Assembly: GCF_947260015.1 (NCBI RefSeq)
Contig: NZ_CAMYOM010000018.1
Span: forward strand, 1-64,000
From: an uncultured Eudoraea sp.
Lineage (GTDB): Bacteria > Bacteroidota > Bacteroidia > Flavobacteriales > Flavobacteriaceae
Length of the DNA stretch: 64,000 nucleotides
Reading direction: 5' to 3'
The notes below the pieces were generated by a model. The model was not told the origin of the DNA and did not search any database. It saw nothing but the letters and a program-made list of their open reading frames with translations. How positions within the stretch are numbered: position 1 is the first letter of the stretch; each line of letters begins with the position of its first letter. Position numbers and translations under genes: made by a program. Shown here in pieces: positions 10,183 through 20,125 of this stretch.

Positions 10183-11283
10183 ATGATTATAGGTGTACCA
10201 AAAGAAATCAAGAACAATGAGAGTAGGGTAGGAATGACACCTGCCGGAGTATTTGAACTTGTTAAGTACAATCACACGGTTTACATTCAGTCCGGTGCCG
10301 GTGAAGGCAGCGGGTTTTTTGATGAGGATTATAAAAAAGCGGGGGCACTTATATTAGATACCATAGGGCAGGTTTATGCAATGGCAGAAATGATTGTTAA
10401 AGTAAAGGAACCTATAGAAAAGGAATATAATTTTATACAAAAAGGGCAGGTTATTTTTACCTACTTTCATTTCGCTTCCAGTGAAACTTTGACAAAAGCA
10501 ATGATAGCGCAAAAGGCAGTTTGTATAGCCTATGAAACTGTTGAGGATAAAGACAGAACTCTTCCTTTATTGACCCCAATGTCTGAAGTAGCAGGTAGGA
10601 TGGCCATACAACAAGGGGCAAAATATCTGGAGAAACCAGTAAAGGGCAGGGGAGTTTTGTTGGGTGGTGTTCCGGGGGTTCCACCCGGGAGAGTTCTGGT
10701 TTTGGGAGCTGGCATTGTCGGTACTCAGGCTGCAAAAATGGCAGCCGGCCTTGGTGCTCATGTTACCATCTTAGATGTTAATATGAAGAGACTTCGTTAT
10801 ATAAATGATGTGATGCCCAGCCATGTGGTAACGGAATTTTCTAATGAATTCAATATAAGAAAACATATAAAAACTCATGATCTTATTATTGGTGGTGTAC
10901 TATTAAAAGGCTCCAAAGCACCTAAACTAATTACCAGGGATATGCTAAGCGATATGCGAAAAGGAACTGTAATTGTTGATGTGGCAGTAGATCAGGGTGG
11001 GTGTGTTGAGACTACGAGGCCTACCACACATGAAGACCCCATTTATATAATTGATGATGTAGTACATTATTCTGTAGCCAATATGCCTGGGGCAGTGCCT
11101 TATACCTCTACTATGGCTCTTACAAATGTAACATTGCCATATGTTCTGAAGCTTGCAAATTTAGGCTGGGAAATGGCTTGTGAAATAGACTCCTCTTTAC
11201 ATAAAGGGCTTAACATCGTGCACGGAGAAGTGGTTTACAAAGAGATTTTAGAAGCTTTTGATTGGACTGAGATAGCAGTATAA
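10183..11283 (+). CDS. ald: Alanine dehydrogenase
   Basis: MIIGVPKEIKNNESRVGMTPAGV, GAGIVGTQAAKMAAGLGA, full length. Confidence 0.95.
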   Translation: MIIGVPKEIKNNESRVGMTPAGVFELVKYNHTVYIQSGAGEGSGFFDEDYKKAGALILDTIGQVYAMAEMIVKVKEPIEKEYNFIQKGQVIFTYFHFASSETLTKAMIAQKAVCIAYETVEDKDRTLPLLTPMSEVAGRMAIQQGAKYLEKPVKGRGVLLGGVPGVPPGRVLVLGAGIVGTQAAKMAAGLGAHVTILDVNMKRLRYINDVMPSHVVTEFSNEFNIRKHIKTHDLIIGGVLLKGSKAPKLITRDMLSDMRKGTVIVDVAVDQGGCVETTRPTTHEDPIYIIDDVVHYSVANMPGAVPYTSTMALTNVTLPYVLKLANLGWEMACEIDSSLHKGLNIVHGEVVYKEILEAFDWTEIAV

Positions 11284-11302
11284 ATGTACATTTTGTCAGT
11301 AT

Positions 11303-11335
11303 AAAAACCCCGGCTTTGTCTTGGCCGGGTTTTTG
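11303..11335 (+). terminator. Rho-independent terminator after ald
   Basis: AAAAACCCCGGC-tttgtctt-GCCGGGTTTTT hairpin with T-tract. Confidence 0.8.
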
Positions 11336-11375
11336 TTATTAATTAAGTACTTTTAAAATAGCAAAAAACGAAATT

Positions 11376-12080
11376 ATGACAATTTATTATATACTACTCG
11401 GTGCCATTGCTCTTGTAAGCTGGTTGGTAAGCAGAAAGCTAAAAAGCAAGTTTAATTATTATTCCAAAATACATTTGCGCAATGGTATGAGTGGTGCAGA
11501 AATTGCAGAACAAATGTTGAGTGATCATGGTATAAGAGATGTCAAAGTAGTCTCCACTTCTGGAATGCTTACAGATCATTATAACCCGAAAACCAAAACA
11601 GTTAATCTAAGCGAAGGGGTATATAACCAGCGCAATGCTGCCGCAGCTGCTGTTGCAGCCCATGAATGTGGACATGCAGTTCAGCATGCACAGGCCTACG
11701 AATGGCTTTCAATTCGGTCTAAATTGGTTCCTGTAGTGAGCGTTACATCGGGGATGTCTACATGGGTAGTTTTTGGAGGGCTTATATTGGCGGCTTCAAC
11801 AGAAGGTGCGAGTGGCCAATTCGGGTTTTATATTGCAGTAGCAGGGCTAATTATGATGGGCTTTGCTACCTTATTTAGTTTTATCACGCTCCCTGTTGAA
11901 TACGATGCCAGTAATAGGGCTTTGGCATGGTTAAAAAGGAAGAATATTGTTTCACAGGAAGAATACAAGGGTTCTGAGGATTCCTTAAAATGGGCGGCAA
12001 GAACTTATGTTGTTGCAGCAATTGGCTCTCTGGCATCTTTGGTTTACTGGGGCTTTCAGGTATTTGGTGGAAGAGATTAG
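11376..12080 (+). CDS. Zinc metallopeptidase, YugP family
   Basis: AAHECGHAVQHAQAYEWLSIR HExxH-type motif, TMs. Confidence 0.85.
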   Translation: MTIYYILLGAIALVSWLVSRKLKSKFNYYSKIHLRNGMSGAEIAEQMLSDHGIRDVKVVSTSGMLTDHYNPKTKTVNLSEGVYNQRNAAAAAVAAHECGHAVQHAQAYEWLSIRSKLVPVVSVTSGMSTWVVFGGLILAASTEGASGQFGFYIAVAGLIMMGFATLFSFITLPVEYDASNRALAWLKRKNIVSQEEYKGSEDSLKWAARTYVVAAIGSLASLVYWGFQVFGGRD

Positions 12081-12107
12081 TTCCTGTCCAGAATTTTTTT
12101 TGGACTG

Positions 12108-12578
12108 CTAAATAGTAATTTGACGGTCTATTTGTTGATCCAGAGATATAAAGGTTTCTGTCCTGGAAACACCCTCAATCTGCTGAATTTTTTTGTTTAA
12201 CAAATACATAAGATGTTCATTGTCTTTGCATAAAACTTTGATAAGGATAGACCAATTACCAGTAGTATAATGGCATTCCAGAACTTCAGGTATTTTCTCC
12301 AATTGCTTCACAGCTATCGGATTACTCATGGCCTTATCCAGGAAAATACCAATATACGCCATGGTCGTATAACCCAAAACTTTTGGATTCACAATGAATT
12401 TAGATCCGGAAATAAGACCGGATTTTTCCAGTTTTCGAAGTCTTTGATGAATAGCAGCTCCTGAGATTCCAATATTTCTGGCAATTTCTAATATTGGCTT
12501 TCTTGCATCCTCCATAAGGAACCTTAGGATTTTCTTATCAATCCCATCAATTTTTACATTTTCATTACCAGTTTTCAT
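12108..12578 (-). CDS. Lrp/AsnC family transcriptional regulator
   Basis: N-terminal HTH (IDGIDKKILRFLMEDARKPILEIARNIGISGAAIHQRLRKLEKSGLI) and RAM domain. Confidence 0.9.
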   Translation of the reverse strand: MKTGNENVKIDGIDKKILRFLMEDARKPILEIARNIGISGAAIHQRLRKLEKSGLISGSKFIVNPKVLGYTTMAYIGIFLDKAMSNPIAVKQLEKIPEVLECHYTTGNWSILIKVLCKDNEHLMYLLNKKIQQIEGVSRTETFISLDQQIDRQITI

Positions 12579-12626
12579 GTACGAGCTTTCATATAATGAC
12601 TAAAGATACCAAATTAGTTTCAAATG

Positions 12627-14000
12627 CTAACCTGCCACAGAATCAGGATTATACCCTAAATAAGGCACATTATACTCCTTAAACACTACGCCATAGGTGG
12701 CTAACTCCTTTAAGATAGGCTCATATACTTCCTTTGAAATAGGAATCTGTACCCCCGGAGTTGAGATTTTTTTGTTAAGTATCAGTAAGGTCGCAATAGC
12801 CACAGGCAAACCAACAGTTTTGGCCATTGCAGTATGAGTATGGTTTTCGCCAATAACCACCATATTAGCATCAAGCTGTTGTTTTTCCCCATTCATTTCA
12901 TATCCAAATTTATGGTACATTACTATCATATCTTTATCGTCTTGCTCCATGGTCCAACTGTCTTCCAATACTTTTTGCAACATCTGAGCGGGGGAAGCAT
13001 TTTTTATAGAAATAGTTTTTTTTGAATCAAACAAATTTAATTCCAGCAGTTTACCCCACATGATATCGTCCTGATCAATTTTTAGGTAGTGTCTGAGTTT
13101 AAGTTCAACAGAATCAGTTGGTGAATAGGGAAGAAAAAGATTAGTAAATTCCCTGTAGGACATACCTTCAGAATTTTCTATAGTATAACTATCATCTGTC
13201 ATACCTAATTGAACAAACATATTCCAGGCTTTTGAGAATCCAATACGTCTCATAGTGCCCCTGTAAAGAGTTAGGGCTTCATTCAGGCCATAGGCTTCCC
13301 TATAATTTAAAGAATCTCTATTTGCATAGGCTTCGAATGCTCCATACCCTTCTATATTCATGAATTCTGTCCTTCTGAAAAGTTTATGATAGGGTATATA
13401 TTTATAGGTGCCCTCCTGTATAAATTTTGCAGCTCCCCCTTGTCCGGCAATTACAACATTTCTTGGATTCCAGGTAATTTTGTAATTCCATAGATTATTA
13501 TCACTTTCAGGGGCAACAAGGCCACCTGTAAAAGATTCAAATAGCAACATTTTACCGCCCTTGTCCCTTATTTTATTAATAAGTTGCATGGCGCTCATAT
13601 GGTCTATACCAGGGTCTAAACCAATTTCATTCATAAAAATTAATTTGTTTTTTTTAGCTGCAGCATCTAATGCTTTAATTTCTTTGCTTACATAGGATGC
13701 AGTAACCAAATGTTTTTTAAAACGAATGCAATCTTCGGCCACTTTTATGTGAAAGCGTGCCGGAAGCATAGAAATAACAATATCTGAGTTTTTAATAGCC
13801 ATCCCTCTTTCATCATCCTTTAAAATATCCAACTTTATAACTTTACACGAAGGATGGTTTTTTATTTCATCAGGAATTATGTCGGTATTGAGATCGCCAA
13901 TAGTTAATTGTAGTTTTTCTGAATCTGCTTTTTCCAGAAAGTAATCCAATAAATACGAGGTAGATTTACCCGCCCCTATGACTAGTATTTTTCGTGACAT
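12627..14000 (-). CDS. Saccharopine dehydrogenase family protein
   Basis: ILVIGAGKSTSYLLDYFL Rossmann motif; NEIGLDPGIDHMSAM; SDH C-terminal domain. Confidence 0.88.
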   Translation of the reverse strand: MSRKILVIGAGKSTSYLLDYFLEKADSEKLQLTIGDLNTDIIPDEIKNHPSCKVIKLDILKDDERGMAIKNSDIVISMLPARFHIKVAEDCIRFKKHLVTASYVSKEIKALDAAAKKNKLIFMNEIGLDPGIDHMSAMQLINKIRDKGGKMLLFESFTGGLVAPESDNNLWNYKITWNPRNVVIAGQGGAAKFIQEGTYKYIPYHKLFRRTEFMNIEGYGAFEAYANRDSLNYREAYGLNEALTLYRGTMRRIGFSKAWNMFVQLGMTDDSYTIENSEGMSYREFTNLFLPYSPTDSVELKLRHYLKIDQDDIMWGKLLELNLFDSKKTISIKNASPAQMLQKVLEDSWTMEQDDKDMIVMYHKFGYEMNGEKQQLDANMVVIGENHTHTAMAKTVGLPVAIATLLILNKKISTPGVQIPISKEVYEPILKELATYGVVFKEYNVPYLGYNPDSVAG

Positions 14001-14081
14001 TAAATTTATTTTCTGTTCGAAGTATTGCTGGGACTAAGGTATCAAATTGTTACATTTGTCAAAAATATGGTCATTTAAGTT

Positions 14082-14465
14082 ATGAACAAAACAATTTTCT
14101 GTACAGGAGTTTTCTTTGGAGTATTGGCCGTGGTTTTAGGTGCTTTTGGGGCTCATGGGCTGGGGAATCTCTTATCTTCAGGTGAGATAGAAACTTTTAA
14201 GACCGGAGTGACCTATCAAATGTATCACGCCCTATTATTACTTATCCTTGGCAATGTGAAAAGCATTCCCGAAGAAAAGAAGAAACTGGTTTATTATTTC
14301 ATTGTTTCAGGGATAGTTTTTTTCTCATTTTCCATTTATTTGCTGGCTACCAACAGCCTCACAGGCTTTGATTTTACCACGATAGGCTTTATTACTCCAA
14401 TTGGTGGGCTTCTTTTGATTTTGGGATGGTTATTTTTGGGCTATCGTGCTTATAGAAAATTCTAA
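14082..14465 (+). CDS. DUF423 / YgdD-like membrane protein
   Basis: LGAFGAHGL, TGVTYQMYHALLLL, 4 TM. Confidence 0.85.
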   Translation: MNKTIFCTGVFFGVLAVVLGAFGAHGLGNLLSSGEIETFKTGVTYQMYHALLLLILGNVKSIPEEKKKLVYYFIVSGIVFFSFSIYLLATNSLTGFDFTTIGFITPIGGLLLILGWLFLGYRAYRKF

Positions 14466-14536
14466 TAATCAAGGAGAATTGCTTAAATGAATGATCGACG
14501 ATTTGATATGTTTTTAGCAACTAGAACACAATATAA

Positions 14537-16153
14537 ATGACAATAAAGAGCATTTCAATGAATTCAATTTCGTTAAAAGAGTACGGGCTGGAAACCAATC
14601 GGATATTTTACCAATTAGATCCTGAACAACTTCATCAGATTACCCTTGAACGAGGAATGGGCAAGGTGGCATCAAACGGAGCCTTGGCCGTTAACACCGG
14701 TGAGTTCACCGGGCGTTCTCCAATGGATCGTTTTATTGTTAAAGACAATATAACAGCGGACAAAGTCTGGTGGGGGAATATAAATATTCCCTTCTCCCCC
14801 GAGAAGTTTAATTCGCTTTATATTAAGGTGATCACTTACTTAAAGGACAAGGATCTATTTGTAAGGGACTGTCATGCCTGTGCAGATATTAATTATCAAT
14901 TAAATTTAAGGGTTATTAATGAATACCCCTGGTCCAATTTATTTGCATATAATATGTTTCTTAGGCCCCAGGAAAAGGAATTAGCGAATTTTGAGCCGGA
15001 ATGGACTGTAATAAATGCACCTGGGTTTAGGGCAGATAGTGTGGTTGATGGTACGAGACAACACAATTTTGCTATTCTGAATTTTACCCGAAAAATTGCT
15101 TTAATAGGGGGTACAGGTTATACTGGAGAGATTAAGAAAGGAATTTTCTCTGCTTTAAACTTTATCCTCCCTTTATATAAAAATACTTTACCTATGCATT
15201 GTTCGGCCAATGTTGGGGAAGATGGAGATACGGCCCTGTTTTTTGGACTTTCAGGTACCGGTAAGACAACTTTGTCTACAGATCCATTTAGAAAATTGAT
15301 TGGAGATGATGAACATGGCTGGACCGAAGAAAATACAGTTTTTAATTTTGAAGGTGGTTGTTATGCCAAGGTGATTAATCTTAGTGCCGAAAAGGAACCC
15401 GAGATTTATGCAGCTATTAAAAAAGGGGCAATTTTGGAAAACGTTATTTTGGATTCAAGAGGAAATGTCGATTATGAAAACACGTCAATAACTCAAAACA
15501 CCCGGGTAAGTTATCCTATTGATCATATTTCCAATATAAAAATACCTTCAATTGGAGAAGACCCTAAAAACATTTTTTTCCTTACAGCGGATGCCTTTGG
15601 AGTGTTACCCCCTATATCAAAATTAACTCCAAGCCAGGCTGCATATCATTTTATGTCCGGATATACCGCTAAGGTGGCCGGGACAGAGGCAGGGGTAGTA
15701 GAACCTATACCTTCATTCTCCGCTTGTTTCGGAGCGCCGTTCATGCCTTTGCATCCTGCAGAATACGCAGAAGTATTAAGCAGAAAAATGAAAGAATCTC
15801 AGGTTAATGTTTGGTTAGTTAACACCGGATGGACGGGTGGGCCATATGGGGTTGGAACGCGAATGAAATTAGCATACACAAGAGCCATGATTCGCGCTGC
15901 ACTAGATGGCGAATTAGGGTTATATACCTATGATGCCTACCATATTCATTCTGTTTTTGGTGTAGCACAACCACGAACTTGTCCGGGTGTCCCTACTGAT
16001 GTTTTGAGCCCGAGAGCAACCTGGAATAACGATAAAGCGTATTATGATACTGCATTTAAACTTTCCAATGCTTTTCGTGAGAATTTTAAAAAATTCGAGG
16101 CTTATGCCAGTGAAGAAATAAGGAGAGGGGGACCCCAGCGTTATAATTACTAA
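14537..16153 (+). CDS. pckA: Phosphoenolpyruvate carboxykinase (ATP)
   Basis: FFGLSGTGKTTLSTDP, GGCYAKVINLS, GWTGGPYGVGTRM. Confidence 0.97.
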   Translation: MTIKSISMNSISLKEYGLETNRIFYQLDPEQLHQITLERGMGKVASNGALAVNTGEFTGRSPMDRFIVKDNITADKVWWGNINIPFSPEKFNSLYIKVITYLKDKDLFVRDCHACADINYQLNLRVINEYPWSNLFAYNMFLRPQEKELANFEPEWTVINAPGFRADSVVDGTRQHNFAILNFTRKIALIGGTGYTGEIKKGIFSALNFILPLYKNTLPMHCSANVGEDGDTALFFGLSGTGKTTLSTDPFRKLIGDDEHGWTEENTVFNFEGGCYAKVINLSAEKEPEIYAAIKKGAILENVILDSRGNVDYENTSITQNTRVSYPIDHISNIKIPSIGEDPKNIFFLTADAFGVLPPISKLTPSQAAYHFMSGYTAKVAGTEAGVVEPIPSFSACFGAPFMPLHPAEYAEVLSRKMKESQVNVWLVNTGWTGGPYGVGTRMKLAYTRAMIRAALDGELGLYTYDAYHIHSVFGVAQPRTCPGVPTDVLSPRATWNNDKAYYDTAFKLSNAFRENFKKFEAYASEEIRRGGPQRYNY

Positions 16154-16155
16154 TC

Positions 16156-16184
16156 AAAAAGGTCTCAGTAAATGAGACCTTTTT
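16156..16184. terminator. Rho-independent terminator after pckA (possibly bidirectional)
   Basis: AAAAAGGTCTCA-gtaaa-TGAGACCTTTTT perfect hairpin between convergent pckA and hemD. Confidence 0.88.
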
Positions 16185-16193
16185 GTTGAGATT

Positions 16194-16940
16194 TTATTTT
16201 TTATTGACACTGGTTATGTACTTCTGTAAAGCCATTGTCATCGATGGATTTTCCGGTGTCGGAGCTTTTATATCAATTCGCAGGCTGGCTTTAGTTGCTG
16301 CTAAAACGGTTGAATTTCCAAATACTGCTATTCTCGTATCTTTTTGCTCAAAGTCAGGAAAATTTTTAAGTAATGATTCTATACCTGATGGGCTAAAAAA
16401 TACCAGAACATCGTAATAGACATTTCTTAAATCCGAGAGATCGCTTATAACAGTTTTATAGAAAATACCTCGATCCCAGTTAATACCCAGTTCATTTAAG
16501 GCATCGGGAATAGATGGTTTTAAAACATCTGACGAGGGCAGTAAATAAGATTCCTCTTTATATTTTTTAAATAAGTGAAGTAATTCACTAAAATTTCTTT
16601 TGCCTACATAAATTTTTCGTTTCCTGTAAACAACATATTTCTGGAGATAAAAAGCTACTGCCTCAGATTGGCAGAAATATTTCATGGTATCCGGAACTTT
16701 AAAACGCATTTCTTCAGCTATTCTAAAGAAATGATCAACAGAATTTCTGCTGGTAAGGATTATAGCGGAATAATTTATAAGATCAATCTTTTGCTGCCTT
16801 ACGCTTTTGGCGTCTACTTCTTCAACATGTATGAAAGGCCTAAAGTCTACCTTTACTTTTTCCTTTTCAATTAGCCTCAGGTATGGAGAATTTTCCATTT
16901 TTGGTTCTGGTTGAGACACCAAAATCGTTTTTACCTTCAT
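16194..16940 (-). CDS. hemD: Uroporphyrinogen-III synthase
   Basis: MKVKTILVSQPEP... IILTSRNSVDHFF ... VFFSPSGIESLL; start taken at ATG 16940 so it follows the DUF4271 stop. Confidence 0.82.
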   Translation of the reverse strand: MKVKTILVSQPEPKMENSPYLRLIEKEKVKVDFRPFIHVEEVDAKSVRQQKIDLINYSAIILTSRNSVDHFFRIAEEMRFKVPDTMKYFCQSEAVAFYLQKYVVYRKRKIYVGKRNFSELLHLFKKYKEESYLLPSSDVLKPSIPDALNELGINWDRGIFYKTVISDLSDLRNVYYDVLVFFSPSGIESLLKNFPDFEQKDTRIAVFGNSTVLAATKASLRIDIKAPTPENPSMTMALQKYITSVNKK

Positions 16941-16945
16941 GTATC

Positions 16946-17602
16946 TTAATCTTTTAGATAATTTGCAATGATTATAAAGGGTGCAATTTCGAGAGCGCAA
17001 AGGTACAAAATAAAATAGAAAAAGTAGCTTGAGATTAATTTTTGATAGTTTTTTATAATAGTTATCCAGCCAATAACATTTACCACTACTATTAGAAAAA
17101 TGCTAACAAACACTACTGTTTTCGAATCTTTAAGTACATAAGCAATGATAATATTGGCCGCTAACATGATGATACTGCTGTAGTTAAGGTAGGAAAGCTT
17201 TTTAAAAATGAATTCGGATATTATCTTATTATTATTAAAGACAAATCCACCCCCCATTTGCACAAATATTTTACCAAATAAAAACAAGAATAAAAACCCT
17301 AGAATAATTAAAAAAATAACAGGATATAGGTCACTTCCTGAATTGGATAAAATAGTTGACGACAAATAGATGAAGAGTGAAAAATTTAGAAGTTGGAATA
17401 TTGTAAAAAAGATATTGAACCAATTTAATAGTTTATCCTTTTTATTGTACATAAAAATATACTTGTTATTAAAAGGGAGTATAATAAAATTTAAAAACCT
17501 GTTGTAAAATAAATTCTTAGCAATAACCAAAAACAGTATACTGGAAAAGATAATTACTGTTATCCAATCTATATTATTGATTACTCTTTGAACAGGCTCC
17601 AT
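16946..17602 (-). CDS. DUF4271 domain-containing membrane protein
   Basis: Multi-TM 218 aa, paired with hemD. Confidence 0.7.
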   Translation of the reverse strand: MEPVQRVINNIDWITVIIFSSILFLVIAKNLFYNRFLNFIILPFNNKYIFMYNKKDKLLNWFNIFFTIFQLLNFSLFIYLSSTILSNSGSDLYPVIFLIILGFLFLFLFGKIFVQMGGGFVFNNNKIISEFIFKKLSYLNYSSIIMLAANIIIAYVLKDSKTVVFVSIFLIVVVNVIGWITIIKNYQKLISSYFFYFILYLCALEIAPFIIIANYLKD

Positions 17603-19266
17603 TATGGCAATTTAATGTTTTCCCCATTTAAACCCCAATAAAGTCCGTTTTCAGAAATACTTATCTGAAAATAGTACGCATCATTTATCTTCGGTTCTGG
17701 TATTGATAGATTAAAGCTCGTTGTATCTTTGGATTTAAGCACATTTATCCCTTCTTGAGATGGGCTGGCTTGAATTTTTTGAACCTCTCTGAAGTTTTTG
17801 TATTTGTTCAGAAATACCACCCCAAATTCCAATTTAGATATTTCTATAGCAGTCATGTATGGATTGTATATTTTAAAGTTTAAATGCCCGTCTTCCAATA
17901 ATTCACCAGAGGTATCAATAATAGTTCTCAACTTTCTAAAAGATTCAAAATTCTCTATATAGACACCATAATATGGAACCCCTTTTGCATCGTAATAGGA
18001 GATGTCTCCCTCTTCTAAAAATTTGGAGATATAAATTATTTTTTGACCTTGTACCTGATCTTCAGACTCATCAATCGAAAACTGGTTTGGCCTGTACCAG
18101 ATATTGTTTATTGAATAGGAGGTATTACCTGAATAGAAAGTATACATGGATGCGTCGGTATAGGAATTTTCGAAAACTACAGGAATTGTCCCAACTTTTG
18201 ATCTTATTTCGTTTACCCAATCTTTATTTCCATGTGTTTCATAAACTATGGGAAAAAGAGGAGCATAAATCAAACCTATTCTGAGGAAAATTAAAATTAT
18301 GATATTAGATGTACCAAGAATAAAGATCCATTTTCTGGTAATTCTATCCTGCAATATTTGATTGTATACCACTACAATCATTGGAATACAAATAACAACT
18401 AACCATTGTGTTTGAATGCGTCTGTTAAAACTGGAAATAAAAAAGAATGCAATTATTCCATAAATTAAATACAAAAGGGCTTTGTTAAATGTATCGGATT
18501 TTTTTGTTTTTAATAAAGCTCTGTATATCCATGGAAATGTTAAGCCGAAAAGTACAATCAGGTTAACAAAAAACCCAAAAGTAAAATCGCCAAATTCGTA
18601 GGCCCTGTTTGGCCTTTCAAATAAATGATACTTAATAGAAACAAAGTCATTATCAATTAACCATATAAAATGGGGGGTATAGCACATTAGGGCAATTAAT
18701 ACAGAAAGCCAGGCATATTTGTTAAAGACGAGGCGTAGATTAGATATCAATACTAACAGTATTACCAGAACAGCATTGTACTTACTGTACATTAGTGCAG
18801 CCATGACAAGTCCCAAAAGAACCGATAAACCAATGGAAGGGGACTTTAAAAACTTCTTATATATCAATAAAAATAGCGCGGTAAAGAAAAGTAATGGTGT
18901 ATCGGGTAGTGTTAAGAATCCATAGGCATTAATAAGGGTCATTGAGAAAATCAATATAAAATAATGAAGTATATATTTATTCTTTCTATGGTCATCTATT
19001 AAAAACCAAAGGACTATATAGGTGCAAGCAGAAAGAATAATGCTTATAAAGCGAACTCCTAGTTCTCCATTAAAAAACAGGCTGCTTAACTTGACGGTCA
19101 AAGCAACCATTGGTGGATGATCAAAGTAGCCCCAGGCCATATGCTGAGCATAATACCAATAGTAAGCTTCGTCAAAAATTAGCTCAGTAAAATTACCTTG
19201 TAATAGGTTTATTATAAAAATTGCCGCTAATAAATATAGGAAAATTCCAGGTAGTTTAAGTTTCAT
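17602..19266 (-). CDS. ArnT/PMT-like glycosyltransferase family 39 membrane protein
   Basis: FDEAYYWYYAQHMAWGYFDHPPMVAL motif and multiple TMs. Confidence 0.88.
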   Translation of the reverse strand: MKLKLPGIFLYLLAAIFIINLLQGNFTELIFDEAYYWYYAQHMAWGYFDHPPMVALTVKLSSLFFNGELGVRFISIILSACTYIVLWFLIDDHRKNKYILHYFILIFSMTLINAYGFLTLPDTPLLFFTALFLLIYKKFLKSPSIGLSVLLGLVMAALMYSKYNAVLVILLVLISNLRLVFNKYAWLSVLIALMCYTPHFIWLIDNDFVSIKYHLFERPNRAYEFGDFTFGFFVNLIVLFGLTFPWIYRALLKTKKSDTFNKALLYLIYGIIAFFFISSFNRRIQTQWLVVICIPMIVVVYNQILQDRITRKWIFILGTSNIIILIFLRIGLIYAPLFPIVYETHGNKDWVNEIRSKVGTIPVVFENSYTDASMYTFYSGNTSYSINNIWYRPNQFSIDESEDQVQGQKIIYISKFLEEGDISYYDAKGVPYYGVYIENFESFRKLRTIIDTSGELLEDGHLNFKIYNPYMTAIEISKLEFGVVFLNKYKNFREVQKIQASPSQEGINVLKSKDTTSFNLSIPEPKINDAYYFQISISENGLYWGLNGENIKLP

Positions 19267-19399
19267 TAGGGTTGCCGATTCTCTTCAAAATTACAAATAA
19301 TAGCACTAATTAATTCCTTTAAAGAAACGATAAAATTACTTTTGTATTTTCTGCCAGACCTTTTAAAGTAGTATTTTTGTCAAAATTACCAAAAGGCAA

Positions 19400-20122
19400 A
19401 TGACAGATAGCTTAGTAATAATTCCAACGTTTAATGAAATTGAGAATATTGAAGCTATTATAGATGCTGTTTTTCAACTTAAAAAAGAATTTGATGTTTT
19501 AATTGTTGATGATAATTCCCCGGATGGTACTGCAAATAAGGTCATTGAATTACAAAATAAATTTCCTAAGCACTTGTTTCTCGAAGTAAGAAAAGGTAAA
19601 TCTGGTTTAGGGACTGCTTATATTCATGGTTTTAAATGGGCATTGGCGAGAAAATACGAATACATTTTTGAAATGGATGCCGATTTTTCTCATAGACCAT
19701 CAGACTTACTACGATTATACAGAGCGTGCCTTAATGGTGCAGATGTGGCCATTGGGTCGCGTTATAAAAAAGGAGTAAATGTAGTTAATTGGCCACTTTA
19801 CAGGGTTTTATTGTCCTATGGAGCTTCTTTTTATGTAAAATTAATTACTGGAATGCGAATTCATGATCCTACGGCAGGCTTTGTCTGCTATAATAGGAGC
19901 GTTTTAGAGGCGATAAACCTGGATACCATAAAATTTGTGGGATATGCTTTTCAGATAGAAATGAAATTTAGGGCATCCCTTAAAAAATTTAAAATTGAAG
20001 AAGTCTCCATCATTTTTACAGATCGGGAGGAAGGCAAATCTAAAATGAGTTCTTCAATTATCTGGGAAGCAATATTTGGTGTTATCACAATGAAATTTAG
20101 AAGTTTATTTACTAAAGATTAA
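19400..20122 (+). CDS. Polyprenol monophosphomannose synthase (GT2)
   Basis: IPTFNEIENIEAIIDAV, LIVDDNSPDGTANKV, EMDADFSHRPSDL, IGSRY. Confidence 0.92.
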   Translation: MTDSLVIIPTFNEIENIEAIIDAVFQLKKEFDVLIVDDNSPDGTANKVIELQNKFPKHLFLEVRKGKSGLGTAYIHGFKWALARKYEYIFEMDADFSHRPSDLLRLYRACLNGADVAIGSRYKKGVNVVNWPLYRVLLSYGASFYVKLITGMRIHDPTAGFVCYNRSVLEAINLDTIKFVGYAFQIEMKFRASLKKFKIEEVSIIFTDREEGKSKMSSSIIWEAIFGVITMKFRSLFTKD

Positions 20123-20125
20123 GTT

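Noticed and set aside
14050-14061. TTACATTTGTCA, a near match to the FNR-like box upstream of the DUF423 gene
   Set aside because: Breaks the TGAY half and lacks a -7 element at 23 nt; the TACATTTG inside it is more likely a -7 element itself
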